Shown: one piece after another, positions 7,622 to 15,911 of the stretch | How positions within the stretch are numbered: the stretch's first letter is position 1 | How the letters are laid out: each line of letters starts with the position of its first letter | From: CAYNNP01 sp964398215 | Lineage (GTDB): Bacteria > Planctomycetota > Planctomycetia > Pirellulales > Pirellulaceae | Assembly (NCBI GenBank): GCA_964398215.1 | Contig: CAYNNP010000039.1 | Location: 1 to 35,800, forward strand | Reading direction: 5' to 3' | DNA: 35,800 nt | Program-made: the position numbers and the translations under genes | Notes under the pieces: model-generated | The model's database searches: none | Seen by the model: the letters and a program-made list of their open reading frames with translations, nothing else | Told to the model about the DNA's origin: nothing

Positions 7622-9433
7622 ATGCGTTATCTCTGGAATTCAATTCACGCCGCAGCACTCTGTTTCGCGCTCATGTCGTCCTTGCCAACCGCTGTTGGGC
7701 AGGATGCAAGCGTAGATTTTGGCGACACGAAATATGTCGGCACAGAAAAATGCGTTGAGTGCCACAAGGAACAGCACGCCAGTTATTTGCAAACAACGCA
7801 CAGCAAAGCGGCCCGTTGGACGGATGCTTCGACCGAACCGATCGAGGGAGCTTTTTATCACGACGCATCAGAGAATACTTACAAAGCGATTCATCGCGAT
7901 GGCAAATTGCTTCATCAGGAAATCCAACATCGAAGCGATGGCAAAAAAGTTCTGCAGACCGAGGCGGACATCGTATTTTCGATTGGGTCGGGTGCCCACG
8001 GAATCAGCTACGTCTTTCGCGATGGTGACTTTTGGGTTCAGTCCCCGGTTTCTTGGTTCAAGGATTCTAAGTCGTGGGGGATGTCTCCAGGGTTTGACCA
8101 ACCGCTGCATACTTCGTTTACCAGATCCATTCGCAGTGGTTGCGTTTTCTGTCATGTCGGTAGCATCGACGCAAAGAAGGGCAACCCGTTTGCATTCGAC
8201 ATCACCGAGGCAACGATTGGTTGCGAACGTTGCCACGGCCCTGGTGACAAACACGTAAAAAAGTACGCAGCTGCGAAACCGGGCCAGAAATTGACTGGCG
8301 CTCCTTTCATCGTCAATCCAGACAAGCTATCACGCGAACTATCGGAATCAATCTGCCACCAATGTCATTTGCAGGGCGCTGCGAAAGCTATCGTGAGCGA
8401 TAAAAACGAATGGGATTATCGCCCCGGGACAGACCTTACGGACGTACGGGTCGACTACCAGTACGAAACTGGCGAAGGCAAAATGAGAATCGTTGGGCAC
8501 GTCGAACAGATGCACGCAAGTGAATGTTACAAGCAAACCGAAACGCTTTCGTGTGTGACGTGCCACGATCCGCATAACCCAGTGAAACCTGAGCAAGCGG
8601 TAAAGCACTTTCGGTCTGTCTGTTACTCATGCCATCAAGACGAGGCTTGCGGAAAGCCACACGCAGAACGTATTGAATTGGCCGCGAATGATTGTGCAAA
8701 GTGCCACATGCCCAAACGCGATACCAACGTCGCGCACGCGGCGTTTAGCCAGCACCGAATCGGAATCTACCAATCTAGTTCTGACTCTTACGAAAAAGCA
8801 AACGGGTTGATTGCAGTCGTTGCGCCAACCAACGCAAGCGTTCTTGAAAGAAAACGCTTGGATGCAATTGCGAAATACAAAATTTTCCAATCCAGACCTG
8901 GCAATCAACTGGTTGAATTGGGACTGGAGAGTGCCACGTCGTTAGTCAAACTTAAAGAGGCAGGCGCCAACGAAGAAACGCTGAACGCAACGCTCGCGCA
9001 GCTTTGTCAAGAACAAGGACAAGCCCAAATTGCAATGATGCTCTCGTCTCTTGTCGTAAAACAGCAACCCAAGCCAACGCTAAGCCACATCCAAGCGAAT
9101 GACTTGTTGGCACAAAGTTTCTTTCGTCGCAACGATTTCAAGCGTGCGTTAACTTACTATCGCAATTCATCCACCTACCGTCGCAGGGCAAGAGACCACT
9201 ACTATTTGGCGTTGTGCGAGAACAATACGGGAAACATTCCTGGCGCGATTGCTGCTCTTGGCCGCGCGTTGGAGATTGATCCGCTACTAGAACCCGCGCA
9301 TGCAGCCTTGCAGGCGATTTACCAGGCAGGAAAAAAACCGGAAAAATCAAAGCATCATCAGCAAGAATCGATTCGGATACGCCAGCGCTTGCAGCGTTTG
9401 GAGAAAAAGGTCACCGACCAAAGCAAAAACTAA
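7622..9433 (+). CDS. Exported seven-haem cytochrome c with C-terminal TPRs
   Basis: 603 residues starting with a clear signal peptide (MRYLWNSIHAAALCFALMSS, cleavage around AVG-QD). Seven CxxCH motifs begin at C44, C174, C201, C245, C311, C334 and C358. They are spaced as in the cytochrome c554 / multihaem NrfB-like superfamily, with CxxCHGPG and CxxCHDPH variants. Residues of about 480-600 form TPR-like helices, including LLAQSFFRRNDFKRALTYY and ALGRALEIDPLLEPAHAAL. It should be a periplasmic electron-transfer protein, perhaps assembled with other redox proteins through its TPRs. The ATG at 7622 is chosen because the signal peptide begins there. Its neighbour in divergent orientation is a PQQ-like propeller protein. 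The substrate or electron partner is not indicated. Confidence 0.88.
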   Translation: MRYLWNSIHAAALCFALMSSLPTAVGQDASVDFGDTKYVGTEKCVECHKEQHASYLQTTHSKAARWTDASTEPIEGAFYHDASENTYKAIHRDGKLLHQEIQHRSDGKKVLQTEADIVFSIGSGAHGISYVFRDGDFWVQSPVSWFKDSKSWGMSPGFDQPLHTSFTRSIRSGCVFCHVGSIDAKKGNPFAFDITEATIGCERCHGPGDKHVKKYAAAKPGQKLTGAPFIVNPDKLSRELSESICHQCHLQGAAKAIVSDKNEWDYRPGTDLTDVRVDYQYETGEGKMRIVGHVEQMHASECYKQTETLSCVTCHDPHNPVKPEQAVKHFRSVCYSCHQDEACGKPHAERIELAANDCAKCHMPKRDTNVAHAAFSQHRIGIYQSSSDSYEKANGLIAVVAPTNASVLERKRLDAIAKYKIFQSRPGNQLVELGLESATSLVKLKEAGANEETLNATLAQLCQEQGQAQIAMMLSSLVVKQQPKPTLSHIQANDLLAQSFFRRNDFKRALTYYRNSSTYRRRARDHYYLALCENNTGNIPGAIAALGRALEIDPLLEPAHAALQAIYQAGKKPEKSKHHQQESIRIRQRLQRLEKKVTDQSKN

Positions 9434-9672
9434 CGCTTTAACAGCCAAATCGTTACCTTTTACTGGGACTTTCCCGTGCCAATGTAGTCTTGGCCTGGTG
9501 TCAGCCAGAAGGCTTTGCCTAAGCCGAATGCCCTGCAACACCGGTTCCCAGACTGCAATAATTTTTGCGGCCATGATTGATCCTGAAAGTCACTCGTTAC
9601 CAATCGAGCGAATCCTGGATATCATGCACGCTCAAAATCTTTCCCAATTCACCACTATTTGATGACGAATCA

Positions 9673-10794
9673 GTGACCGAAATTAGCGAAGCAGTTTCCA
9701 AGCAGGCAGCTCAAGCACTCGAGCGGCTGAATGAGCACACACTCAAGACGGTTCATTGGCACTTTAGCGATGATACTGGAAGCCCATTTTGGCTTGAAAA
9801 GAAAGCGGAATTGAACTTCGATCCGCTAACGGACGTCAAGAGTTTTGATGACCTGAAAAAGTTTCCGTTGTTCGAGGACGAGTGGCTGCGTGGTGGACCG
9901 GTTCGCCGCTGGGTTCCCCAAGGCCACGCGGGCAAACCGACCTATGTATTCGAGACCGGTGGCACAACAGGTATCCCCAAAAGCCGCGTTGTCGTGGAAG
10001 ACCACTGGACCGACTACGAACTATTCAGCGACACATTGCCTGACGAGCATTTTCCGCGCGGTGCAAATTGGTTGATGCTGGGACCAAGTGGACCACGTCG
10101 CTTGCGATTGGCTGTGGAACATTTGGCGCAACATCGCGGCGGTATCTGCTTCTGTATCGACTTGGACCCACGCTGGGTGGTCAAGCTGATTAAGAAAGGC
10201 TGGATGGAGCACTTGGAAGAGTACAAAAAGCACTGCATCGACCAAGCCGTCACGGTTTTGACCGCCGGCCACGATGTGAAGTGCATGTTTGCCACTCCAA
10301 AGCTGTTGGAATCATTGAACGAAGCCTTGGAAGAGCGAGGCACATCACTTCAGGAAGTTGGGATCAAGGGAATCTTTTCGGGCGGCACCGAATTCACTCC
10401 TCAGTGGACACGTTTTTGTGTTGAGGAAATGTTGGGAGGACCGGTCGAAGAAGGCGGCATCTACATGACGCCAACGTACGGCAATACGCTAATGGGATTG
10501 GCCTGCAGTAAACCTGTGACAGCAGCTGAAAACTACAAAATCAGCTACTACGCTCCTCAACCTCGAGCGGTCACCGAAGTCGTTCAGTTCGAGGACTACA
10601 ACTCTGTTGTTGGCTATGGGGAAACTGGCCGAGTCAAATTGTACACTTTGACCGATGAATTTTTCGTACCTGGATTCATGGAACGCGACGAAGGCGAGCG
10701 CGAAGCTCCGTTTGATACCTACCCGTGGGACGGGGTGAGCGGAGTGCGGCCGTTTCATGAGATCGCCAATGCTACGACCGTTGGCGTTTATTAA
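9673..10794 (+). CDS. PaaK/LuxE-type adenylate-forming acyl ligase
   Basis: 373 residues if started at the GTG at 9673. The adenylation P-loop ETGGTTGIPKS lies at residues 94-104, the SGGTE segment at 236-240, YGN at 269-271, and an LTDEFFVPGFMERD stretch ends at the probable hinge aspartate D339. Only about 35 residues follow, so the C-terminal lid domain of typical phenylacetate-CoA ligases (about 430 residues) seems missing; LuxE acyl-protein synthetases have a comparable total length (about 370). The enzyme should activate a carboxylic acid as acyl-AMP. The next gene, 72 bp downstream, is an aldehyde dehydrogenase that looks like an acyl-thioester reductase, suggesting the acid is reduced to an aldehyde. 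There is no in-frame ATG near the start. A TTG at 9577 gives an N-terminus that looks non-coding, and an ATG at 9573 is in another frame. Confidence 0.75.
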   Translation: MTEISEAVSKQAAQALERLNEHTLKTVHWHFSDDTGSPFWLEKKAELNFDPLTDVKSFDDLKKFPLFEDEWLRGGPVRRWVPQGHAGKPTYVFETGGTTGIPKSRVVVEDHWTDYELFSDTLPDEHFPRGANWLMLGPSGPRRLRLAVEHLAQHRGGICFCIDLDPRWVVKLIKKGWMEHLEEYKKHCIDQAVTVLTAGHDVKCMFATPKLLESLNEALEERGTSLQEVGIKGIFSGGTEFTPQWTRFCVEEMLGGPVEEGGIYMTPTYGNTLMGLACSKPVTAAENYKISYYAPQPRAVTEVVQFEDYNSVVGYGETGRVKLYTLTDEFFVPGFMERDEGEREAPFDTYPWDGVSGVRPFHEIANATTVGVY

Positions 10795-10866
10795 ACGCAG
10801 CTCGCGTTGTCTGTTCTGTTTGTAATTTAAAATCATCATCACTGTCACGAAACCTACGATTTATCG

Positions 10867-12303
10867 ATGATCACACTCAATCCGTTACGTTGGGGAAAGC
10901 CCTACGAATCACTCGACTTCAAAGACGTCGTCCACTTTGATACAGGCGAACCGATTGCTCGATTCGGTATGGTTGGCGGCGGAATTGTCGGTCGCGATAT
11001 GCGAAAGGCGCACAAGGCACGCGAAGCGCTTCTGCAATTTTCAACTGACCAGTTGCTTGAGTGCAGCAAGAAAGCCGCCATGCTGTTTGAAACGGCCGAT
11101 TTGCAAGTTGGTGATTCGACTCAGTCGGTGGACGAATTTGTTCACCAGCAGTCCGCTAGCACCGGATTGCCCGAGCACATGTGTCGTTCCAACATGAAGA
11201 AGAATAGCTTCGTGCTCGCCAACATGGATCAGATTCTGAATTGCCTGACCCGTGGTTTGGACCTTTCGATTCTGTCAAAAGGATATGGTGAAGAGGGCCG
11301 CGGTGTGATTGTCAGCTACCAAGCTCAAACACCGATCTTGGGCGCCGTTCTGCCAAACAATTCGCCCGGAGTGCACACGCTTTGGCTGCCTGCCATTCCA
11401 CTGCAAATCGGATTGGCACTGAAACCAGGGTCCCAGGAACCTTGGACGCCTTACCGAATGGTTTCTGCATTCATCGAAGCCGGTGTTCCGTCGGAGGCAT
11501 TCGGACTCTATCCAGGGGGGCATGATGCAGGTGGTGCGATCATGACCAAGACTCCTCGCAGCATGATTTTCGGAAGCGCCCAAACAGTTCAGCAGCACGA
11601 GGGCAACCCAAAGGTCCAAGCGCACGGCCCTGGTTTTTCCAAGATCCTGATTGGTGACGATGTCGTTGACGATTGGGAAAACTACTTGGACCTGATGGTC
11701 GAAAGCGTGCTCAGTAATTCGGGTCGAAGCTGCATCAATTGCTCCGGCATTTGGGCGAGCCGACATACACGAGAGATCGCTCAAGCGATTGCAAGTAGAA
11801 TTGGTCCTGTCGAAGTCACACCACCAAACGATCCTGATTCGCAGTTGGCAGCCTTTACTGTGCCCGCAATGGCGACTGGTACTCATGCGATGGTCCAGCA
11901 GGATCTGGGCGAATCCGGCGTTACAGATATGACGGCCGAGTTTGGTGAAAAACTGATCGAACGAGAGCATTGTGCGTACTTGCGTCCAATGGTCGTCCAT
12001 GCCGATTCCCCTGATCGCGAAGTCGCGAGCAAAGAATACATGTTCCCGTTCGTGAGTGTCGTCGAATGCCCACAAGCCGAGATGCTCAAACGAATCGGAC
12101 CGACCCTGGTGGGCACAGTTTTGACAGCTGATCAAGCCTTTGCGATTGCAGCTGGAAATTCAATCGATATTGATCGAGTGAATATCGGTCCCATCCCAAC
12201 AAATCGATTGAATTGGCTTCAGCCCCACGAAGGCAACATTATCGATTTCCTTTTCCGCAGCAGGGCATACCAAGTCGCCGATCTTCCCGTTGCTGCGACC
12301 TAA
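10867..12303 (+). CDS. Aldehyde dehydrogenase-superfamily protein, probable acyl-thioester reductase (LuxC-like)
   Basis: 478 residues. The catalytic cysteine is C289 in NSGRSCINC (284-292), in the place of the NxGQxC motif. The cofactor-binding FGSAQTV segment is at 235-241. The usual general-base glutamate of hydrolytic ALDHs (in ELGGK) is absent: the corresponding segment is AHGPGFSK (252-259), similar to the GxGN-type segment of CoA-acylating dehydrogenases such as EutE/AdhE. This favours reversible acyl-thioester reduction over aldehyde oxidation. Length equals that of LuxC. Together with the adenylating enzyme just upstream it could convert a carboxylic acid to an aldehyde, in the logic of the LuxE-LuxC pair. 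The chain length of the substrate is unknown and no luciferase, acyl carrier or decarbonylase gene is nearby. Confidence 0.8.
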   Translation: MITLNPLRWGKPYESLDFKDVVHFDTGEPIARFGMVGGGIVGRDMRKAHKAREALLQFSTDQLLECSKKAAMLFETADLQVGDSTQSVDEFVHQQSASTGLPEHMCRSNMKKNSFVLANMDQILNCLTRGLDLSILSKGYGEEGRGVIVSYQAQTPILGAVLPNNSPGVHTLWLPAIPLQIGLALKPGSQEPWTPYRMVSAFIEAGVPSEAFGLYPGGHDAGGAIMTKTPRSMIFGSAQTVQQHEGNPKVQAHGPGFSKILIGDDVVDDWENYLDLMVESVLSNSGRSCINCSGIWASRHTREIAQAIASRIGPVEVTPPNDPDSQLAAFTVPAMATGTHAMVQQDLGESGVTDMTAEFGEKLIEREHCAYLRPMVVHADSPDREVASKEYMFPFVSVVECPQAEMLKRIGPTLVGTVLTADQAFAIAAGNSIDIDRVNIGPIPTNRLNWLQPHEGNIIDFLFRSRAYQVADLPVAAT

Positions 12304-12330
12304 CATCCGCAGCCTAGTGGCGATCAATTG

Positions 12331-12362
12331 GGCGCTGTGCCGGATAACCTGTCACAGCCGCC
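12331..12362. terminator. Hairpin between convergent genes, probable terminator
   Basis: GGCGCTGTG pairs with CACAGCCGCC across a 13-nt loop, with one bulge, and is followed by TTT. It lies between the aldehyde dehydrogenase gene and the convergent TolC-family gene. The T-run is short, so termination is likely but weak. Confidence 0.45.
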
Positions 12363-12363
12363 T

Positions 12364-14427
12364 TTACTCATCCGGGAAAGGTGCTGGTATTTGATCAGGT
12401 TCACTCTCTGGTTCTTCTGGTGCATTGAGCTCGGCGGGAACGGGTAGAGTATCGTCCGTCTCAGATTCGTGAGTCTGGTCGATTCCGCTACTTGAATCCG
12501 ATGACGCAAACGGGATCGCTCCTGCGGTGGACTGAGGTGCACTTGGGTTGAACGCGTTGCGAGCAACCGGGCGTGGCACGTGCAGACCGTCATTGTCGTG
12601 ACGAGGTGTTAGATGTTGGCCAACACGACACGCATCTTCGCAGGCACCTGCGTCCCATGCACCTTCTGAAAGGTAAACATGGTTGTAGCTTAACAAAGAT
12701 CCCTTTTGCCGATGGAAGTCCCGAATTGCAAGGTTGTAGTTTGCAACAGCGCGATAAAACTCCCCCTCGCTAGTGACGACTTGTCGTTGAGCTTGCAACA
12801 AAAAGTTGATATTCTCACCACCATCGCGATAACGGGCTGCTAACACTTCGACTTGGTTCTGATCTGCGACGTATCGATTGAAGTTTGTTTCCATTAACTG
12901 ATACGTGATTTCAATCTGTCTCGCAGCGCTGGACAAATCGTGACTGATACGCAATTCAGATTCGTTCAAAACGGCTTGTTCACGATTCAAATTCAGCTTG
13001 GCGTGAGAAACAGCCAAGCTGGCCGTTCGAAGACCCACAGGAAAATTCATCTCGAATCCGGCCTGCCACTCTTGGTAGTCGCCGTCGGTGATCGAAGCGT
13101 ACAGGTTGTCCAGGGGCCCATTGTCAGTGTCACCGATCAAATTGTCGCCCAATCCACGCCATCGATAACTCCCTAAAAAATCCAAACGAGGCCGACGATT
13201 CAATCGTGCTGCGTACAATTCCATCTCACGACGTTTGACTTGATATCGTTGGCGGCGAATTTCAACACGTCGTTGTAATGCTTGGCCAAGTGCTGATGAC
13301 CAATCATAAACGACCTTCATATCAACTGGTTCGGTGGTTGGCATGATCAGGCTTCCATCCGAAGCCGGCATGCCAATCAAGTAGCGCAGGTTTTGTTCGG
13401 CAGCATAAAGTCCCTGCTGTGACCCTAGCGACGATTCAACCAATGCTTGGAACTGATAGTATTGAGACTTGGCTTGCGCCTCTTCGTCTTTGCGGCCGGT
13501 GCCAACTTCCAAGCGAACTTGTTGATACTGATACGTCTTCAATGCAGACTCGCGACCTTTGACATTGACCTCCAAGATTCGATACGCAGACATCAAATCC
13601 CAGTAGGCACTTTCAACATCAGCAACCAGCGCGATCACTGAATTTTCAAAGTCCGCCAGCGCGACGTCTTCATTGATCCGGCCGATCAACACGCCGTTGT
13701 ACTGAAACGGTTGGCTGTTCGGTCCAGCGATACGGTTGAACTCGGTGCCAGCACCTTGCATCAAAGGCTGCCGCCATTCAGCTTCCAGCCAGCCAACGAA
13801 ATCACTTGGAAAGGCACGGAATGGCTGGTTGCTGGAGACGTAATTAACCACATGTCGCAGAGCAAAACTAGCGCCTTGAGCAGTTTGTTTTCTTAACTCG
13901 TTGCTGAACGTTGCGTTGGTTCCGGTTGTTACCACTGGCGTGAACGCGGACGTGAATCCACCGGTATCAACGTTGTTTGGTCGATCTGTTTTTGACCAAA
14001 ACAACTGCTGCGAATACTGCGCATCAAAGGCCGCCAAAGCCGCTTCGGTGCCACCTGCCGATGCGTGCGCCAGTGACGGATTGTAGATTGACTGCGAACC
14101 TTGTGGCAAAACACCAACGTTGGAATTCAATGACCGAACGATGGGGCTATTGCGGACCGCACGATGAATGGCTTCTTCCAAAGTCAATTCGATCTTGGGC
14201 ACCGTTGATGGATCTTCCAAACTCAATGGCGCGGCAGCTGCCTTTGCCGTTGCCCCAACCTGCGAGCCGTACTGGCTGACCTCGGGGTAGTCGATCCTCA
14301 TCGCATAGCGATCATGATAGGATGCAGTCGTATCTCTTGGTCCCGGTTTCGTGATACCGCAACCTACAACCATGGCTAAGATGATGCAGATTGGCCAACA
14401 GGACCGTGAATGTACGAAACGGCGCAT
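12364..14427 (-). CDS. TolC-family outer-membrane efflux lipoprotein
   Basis: 687 residues. The signal peptide ends in a lipobox-like VVGC with the lipidated cysteine at C23. Two TolC/OEP helical repeats follow, visible as LTLEEAIHRAVRNSP near the start and long amphipathic helices such as LEVNVKGRESALKTYQYQ and VEVLAARYRDGGENINFLLQ. It should form the trimeric outer-membrane/periplasmic channel of a type I secretion or RND-type export system. The chain is longer than the usual 430-550 residues: there is an extra segment of about 60 residues before the first repeat and a hydrophilic, Ser/Pro/Glu/Asp-rich tail of about 90 residues. No inner-membrane pump or adaptor gene is adjacent in this window, so the partner is unknown. 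Confidence 0.88.
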   Translation of the reverse strand: MRRFVHSRSCWPICIILAMVVGCGITKPGPRDTTASYHDRYAMRIDYPEVSQYGSQVGATAKAAAAPLSLEDPSTVPKIELTLEEAIHRAVRNSPIVRSLNSNVGVLPQGSQSIYNPSLAHASAGGTEAALAAFDAQYSQQLFWSKTDRPNNVDTGGFTSAFTPVVTTGTNATFSNELRKQTAQGASFALRHVVNYVSSNQPFRAFPSDFVGWLEAEWRQPLMQGAGTEFNRIAGPNSQPFQYNGVLIGRINEDVALADFENSVIALVADVESAYWDLMSAYRILEVNVKGRESALKTYQYQQVRLEVGTGRKDEEAQAKSQYYQFQALVESSLGSQQGLYAAEQNLRYLIGMPASDGSLIMPTTEPVDMKVVYDWSSALGQALQRRVEIRRQRYQVKRREMELYAARLNRRPRLDFLGSYRWRGLGDNLIGDTDNGPLDNLYASITDGDYQEWQAGFEMNFPVGLRTASLAVSHAKLNLNREQAVLNESELRISHDLSSAARQIEITYQLMETNFNRYVADQNQVEVLAARYRDGGENINFLLQAQRQVVTSEGEFYRAVANYNLAIRDFHRQKGSLLSYNHVYLSEGAWDAGACEDACRVGQHLTPRHDNDGLHVPRPVARNAFNPSAPQSTAGAIPFASSDSSSGIDQTHESETDDTLPVPAELNAPEEPESEPDQIPAPFPDE

Positions 14428-14570
14428 TTGCGTTGCCTTGTGTGAACAGAAACACCTCGCTCGCCATCATGACGCGCGAAACTCACACAATCGTTATCGA
14501 CCGAAAGACACGTTTAACTGGAAAAACTGGGCAACAATTCTAGCCGGAAGATTCAGTCAAATCCGGACAG

Positions 14571-14598
14571 CCCGCAAAGTTGAACATGACTTTGCGGG
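14571..14598. repeat. Perfect 10-bp-stem hairpin
   Basis: CCCGCAAAGT and ACTTTGCGGG enclose an 8-nt loop. The stem is perfect, but no T-run follows on the plus strand. A terminator is unexpected between two divergent genes, so it may be the end of an unannotated short transcript, an RNA leader structure or a protein-binding palindrome. Confidence 0.6.
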
Positions 14599-14761
14599 TT
14601 AGCCAAACACGTCTGGCGACTGCTGCTGCACCGAACAGGGGTATTTGTTTTTTGCCGAGGCCCCAAAGCTAACGTAATGAAGACTGTTTCGTCGACATTT
14701 CACCAAAACTATTCCCAGACCGAACATCATTTCACAGCCTAAGCCGCTAAGTTTTAGGTAG

Positions 14762-14779
14762 GGCCGGTTCCCACCGGCC
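14762..14779. repeat. GC-rich palindrome GGCCGGT-N4-ACCGGCC
   Basis: A perfect 7-bp inverted repeat about 50 bp before the hydrolase start. The context GTAGGGCCGG resembles the GTAGGCCGG arm of the palindromic cluster near 22.2 kb, so it could be a copy of a dispersed palindromic repeat family. Confidence 0.5.
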
Positions 14780-14828
14780 GCCGTTACTATCGGAGTTAAA
14801 CTAAGGCAATTCAGAGGGCTATTCCTTC

Positions 14829-15902
14829 ATGCAAGTGCGAAACGTGCGCCAACGTGTCAAGCAACAGGGCGAATCTAACAAGGCAGAATTGAAGCGGGAA
14901 ACGAACGACACACTCCGCGCGCCAAGACATTGGTGGTCGTTAGGTTTGTTCTTCCTGATGATGTTTGTTTCTTTGCCCACACAGGTTTTCGCGCAAGGAA
15001 AGACCTTAGACTTTCCTGACAATATGGATGAGAAGCGAAAACGCAACGTGCCTATCGAATTTCATTTGCCCAAAGAGAAATTGGCTCAACCGCTGGTCGT
15101 TGTATCCCACGGAGCTGGCGGCGGCAGAGATGGGATGTTTGCGATTGCAGAGGAAATGGCTAAGCAAGGATACGTGGTGATGTGTCTGGAGCATGTAACC
15201 AGCAACACGGATAGTATTCGTACACGCATGAGAACCAAACGTCTTAGTTTTAAAGATGCTCTGGTTGATTCTGGCAAGGATATGTCAGCGAGAAAAAACA
15301 GGCCGCTTGATGTCAAGTTTGCGATCGACCTCGCTGAGCGATTTAATCGCGAAAAGCCGGGCTTGAAAGGGCGGATAGATTTATCGCAGATTGCCATGAT
15401 CGGTCATTCGTATGGCGCTTATACGACGATGGTTTGTTGTGGTGCAAAACCTGTGAACATTAAAGAGGAGTTAGCTGAACCGAGAGTTAAGCTTGGGATA
15501 GCCCTGAGCCCTCAGGCCGGCAATGGTCATTTTTTTGATGACACGAGCTTTAAGGAGATGAAGGTGCCTTACGTCGGAATTTCAGGCAATCGGGATATAA
15601 CTCAGTTCATCACTTCTCTTAAGGACAGAGAGGATTGTTTTCGGTCGATGCCCAAAGGTGACAAGCATTTTCTTTGGTTCTTTGACGCCGGGCATTTTAG
15701 TTTTTCGGATCCCAGCGGCTCAGGGCGAAAGATCTTTATCAAGCCAGATAAAGATGTAACGCTCGGATTAAAAAAGATCGTTCCCCGCATTTTGGATGTT
15801 TACCTGCGAGGCAAAGATAAACTGGACGAAGCGGCCAGAAAGAAACTCGTTAACGCCAGCTTGACCGGAACCGTAAAGAAAATCCAATGGAAGACGCGGT
15901 AG
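14829..15902 (+). CDS. Exported or membrane-anchored alpha/beta hydrolase (PAF-acetylhydrolase/dienelactone hydrolase type)
   Basis: 357 residues. A 35-residue basic N-terminal extension precedes a hydrophobic segment at about 37-56 (LGLFFLMMFVSLPTQVFA), which may be cleaved after AQG or serve as an anchor. The hydrolase fold shows an oxyanion SHGAGGG motif, a nucleophile elbow GHSYGAYT, an acid in GNRDITQF and a histidine in DAGHFSF. This arrangement fits the PAF-AH/BAAT/cutinase-like group, acting on esters outside the cytoplasm; the substrate is not readable. The long N-terminus may mean the true start lies later, but no better ATG exists before the membrane segment. The gene appears more AT-rich than its neighbours. 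It ends 9 bp from the convergent DUF1559 gene. Confidence 0.8.
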   Translation: MQVRNVRQRVKQQGESNKAELKRETNDTLRAPRHWWSLGLFFLMMFVSLPTQVFAQGKTLDFPDNMDEKRKRNVPIEFHLPKEKLAQPLVVVSHGAGGGRDGMFAIAEEMAKQGYVVMCLEHVTSNTDSIRTRMRTKRLSFKDALVDSGKDMSARKNRPLDVKFAIDLAERFNREKPGLKGRIDLSQIAMIGHSYGAYTTMVCCGAKPVNIKEELAEPRVKLGIALSPQAGNGHFFDDTSFKEMKVPYVGISGNRDITQFITSLKDREDCFRSMPKGDKHFLWFFDAGHFSFSDPSGSGRKIFIKPDKDVTLGLKKIVPRILDVYLRGKDKLDEAARKKLVNASLTGTVKKIQWKTR

Positions 15903-15911
15903 TCTTCGGGG

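Larger units (their letters stand above)
14428..14828. other. 400-bp divergent intergenic region with two hairpins
   Basis: It lies between the starts of the TolC-type gene (minus) and the hydrolase gene (plus) and must hold both promoters. No coding signal is seen. Two strong palindromes, listed separately, are its only clear structure. Confidence 0.5.

Noticed and set aside
7622..9433. Multihaem cytochrome as nitrite reductase NrfA
   Set aside because: There are seven CxxCH and no CxxCK catalytic haem motif, and the C-terminus is TPR-like.
11275..12135. 286-codon minus-strand frame opposite the aldehyde dehydrogenase
   Set aside because: No domain, and the plus-strand gene has clear catalytic motifs across the same bases.
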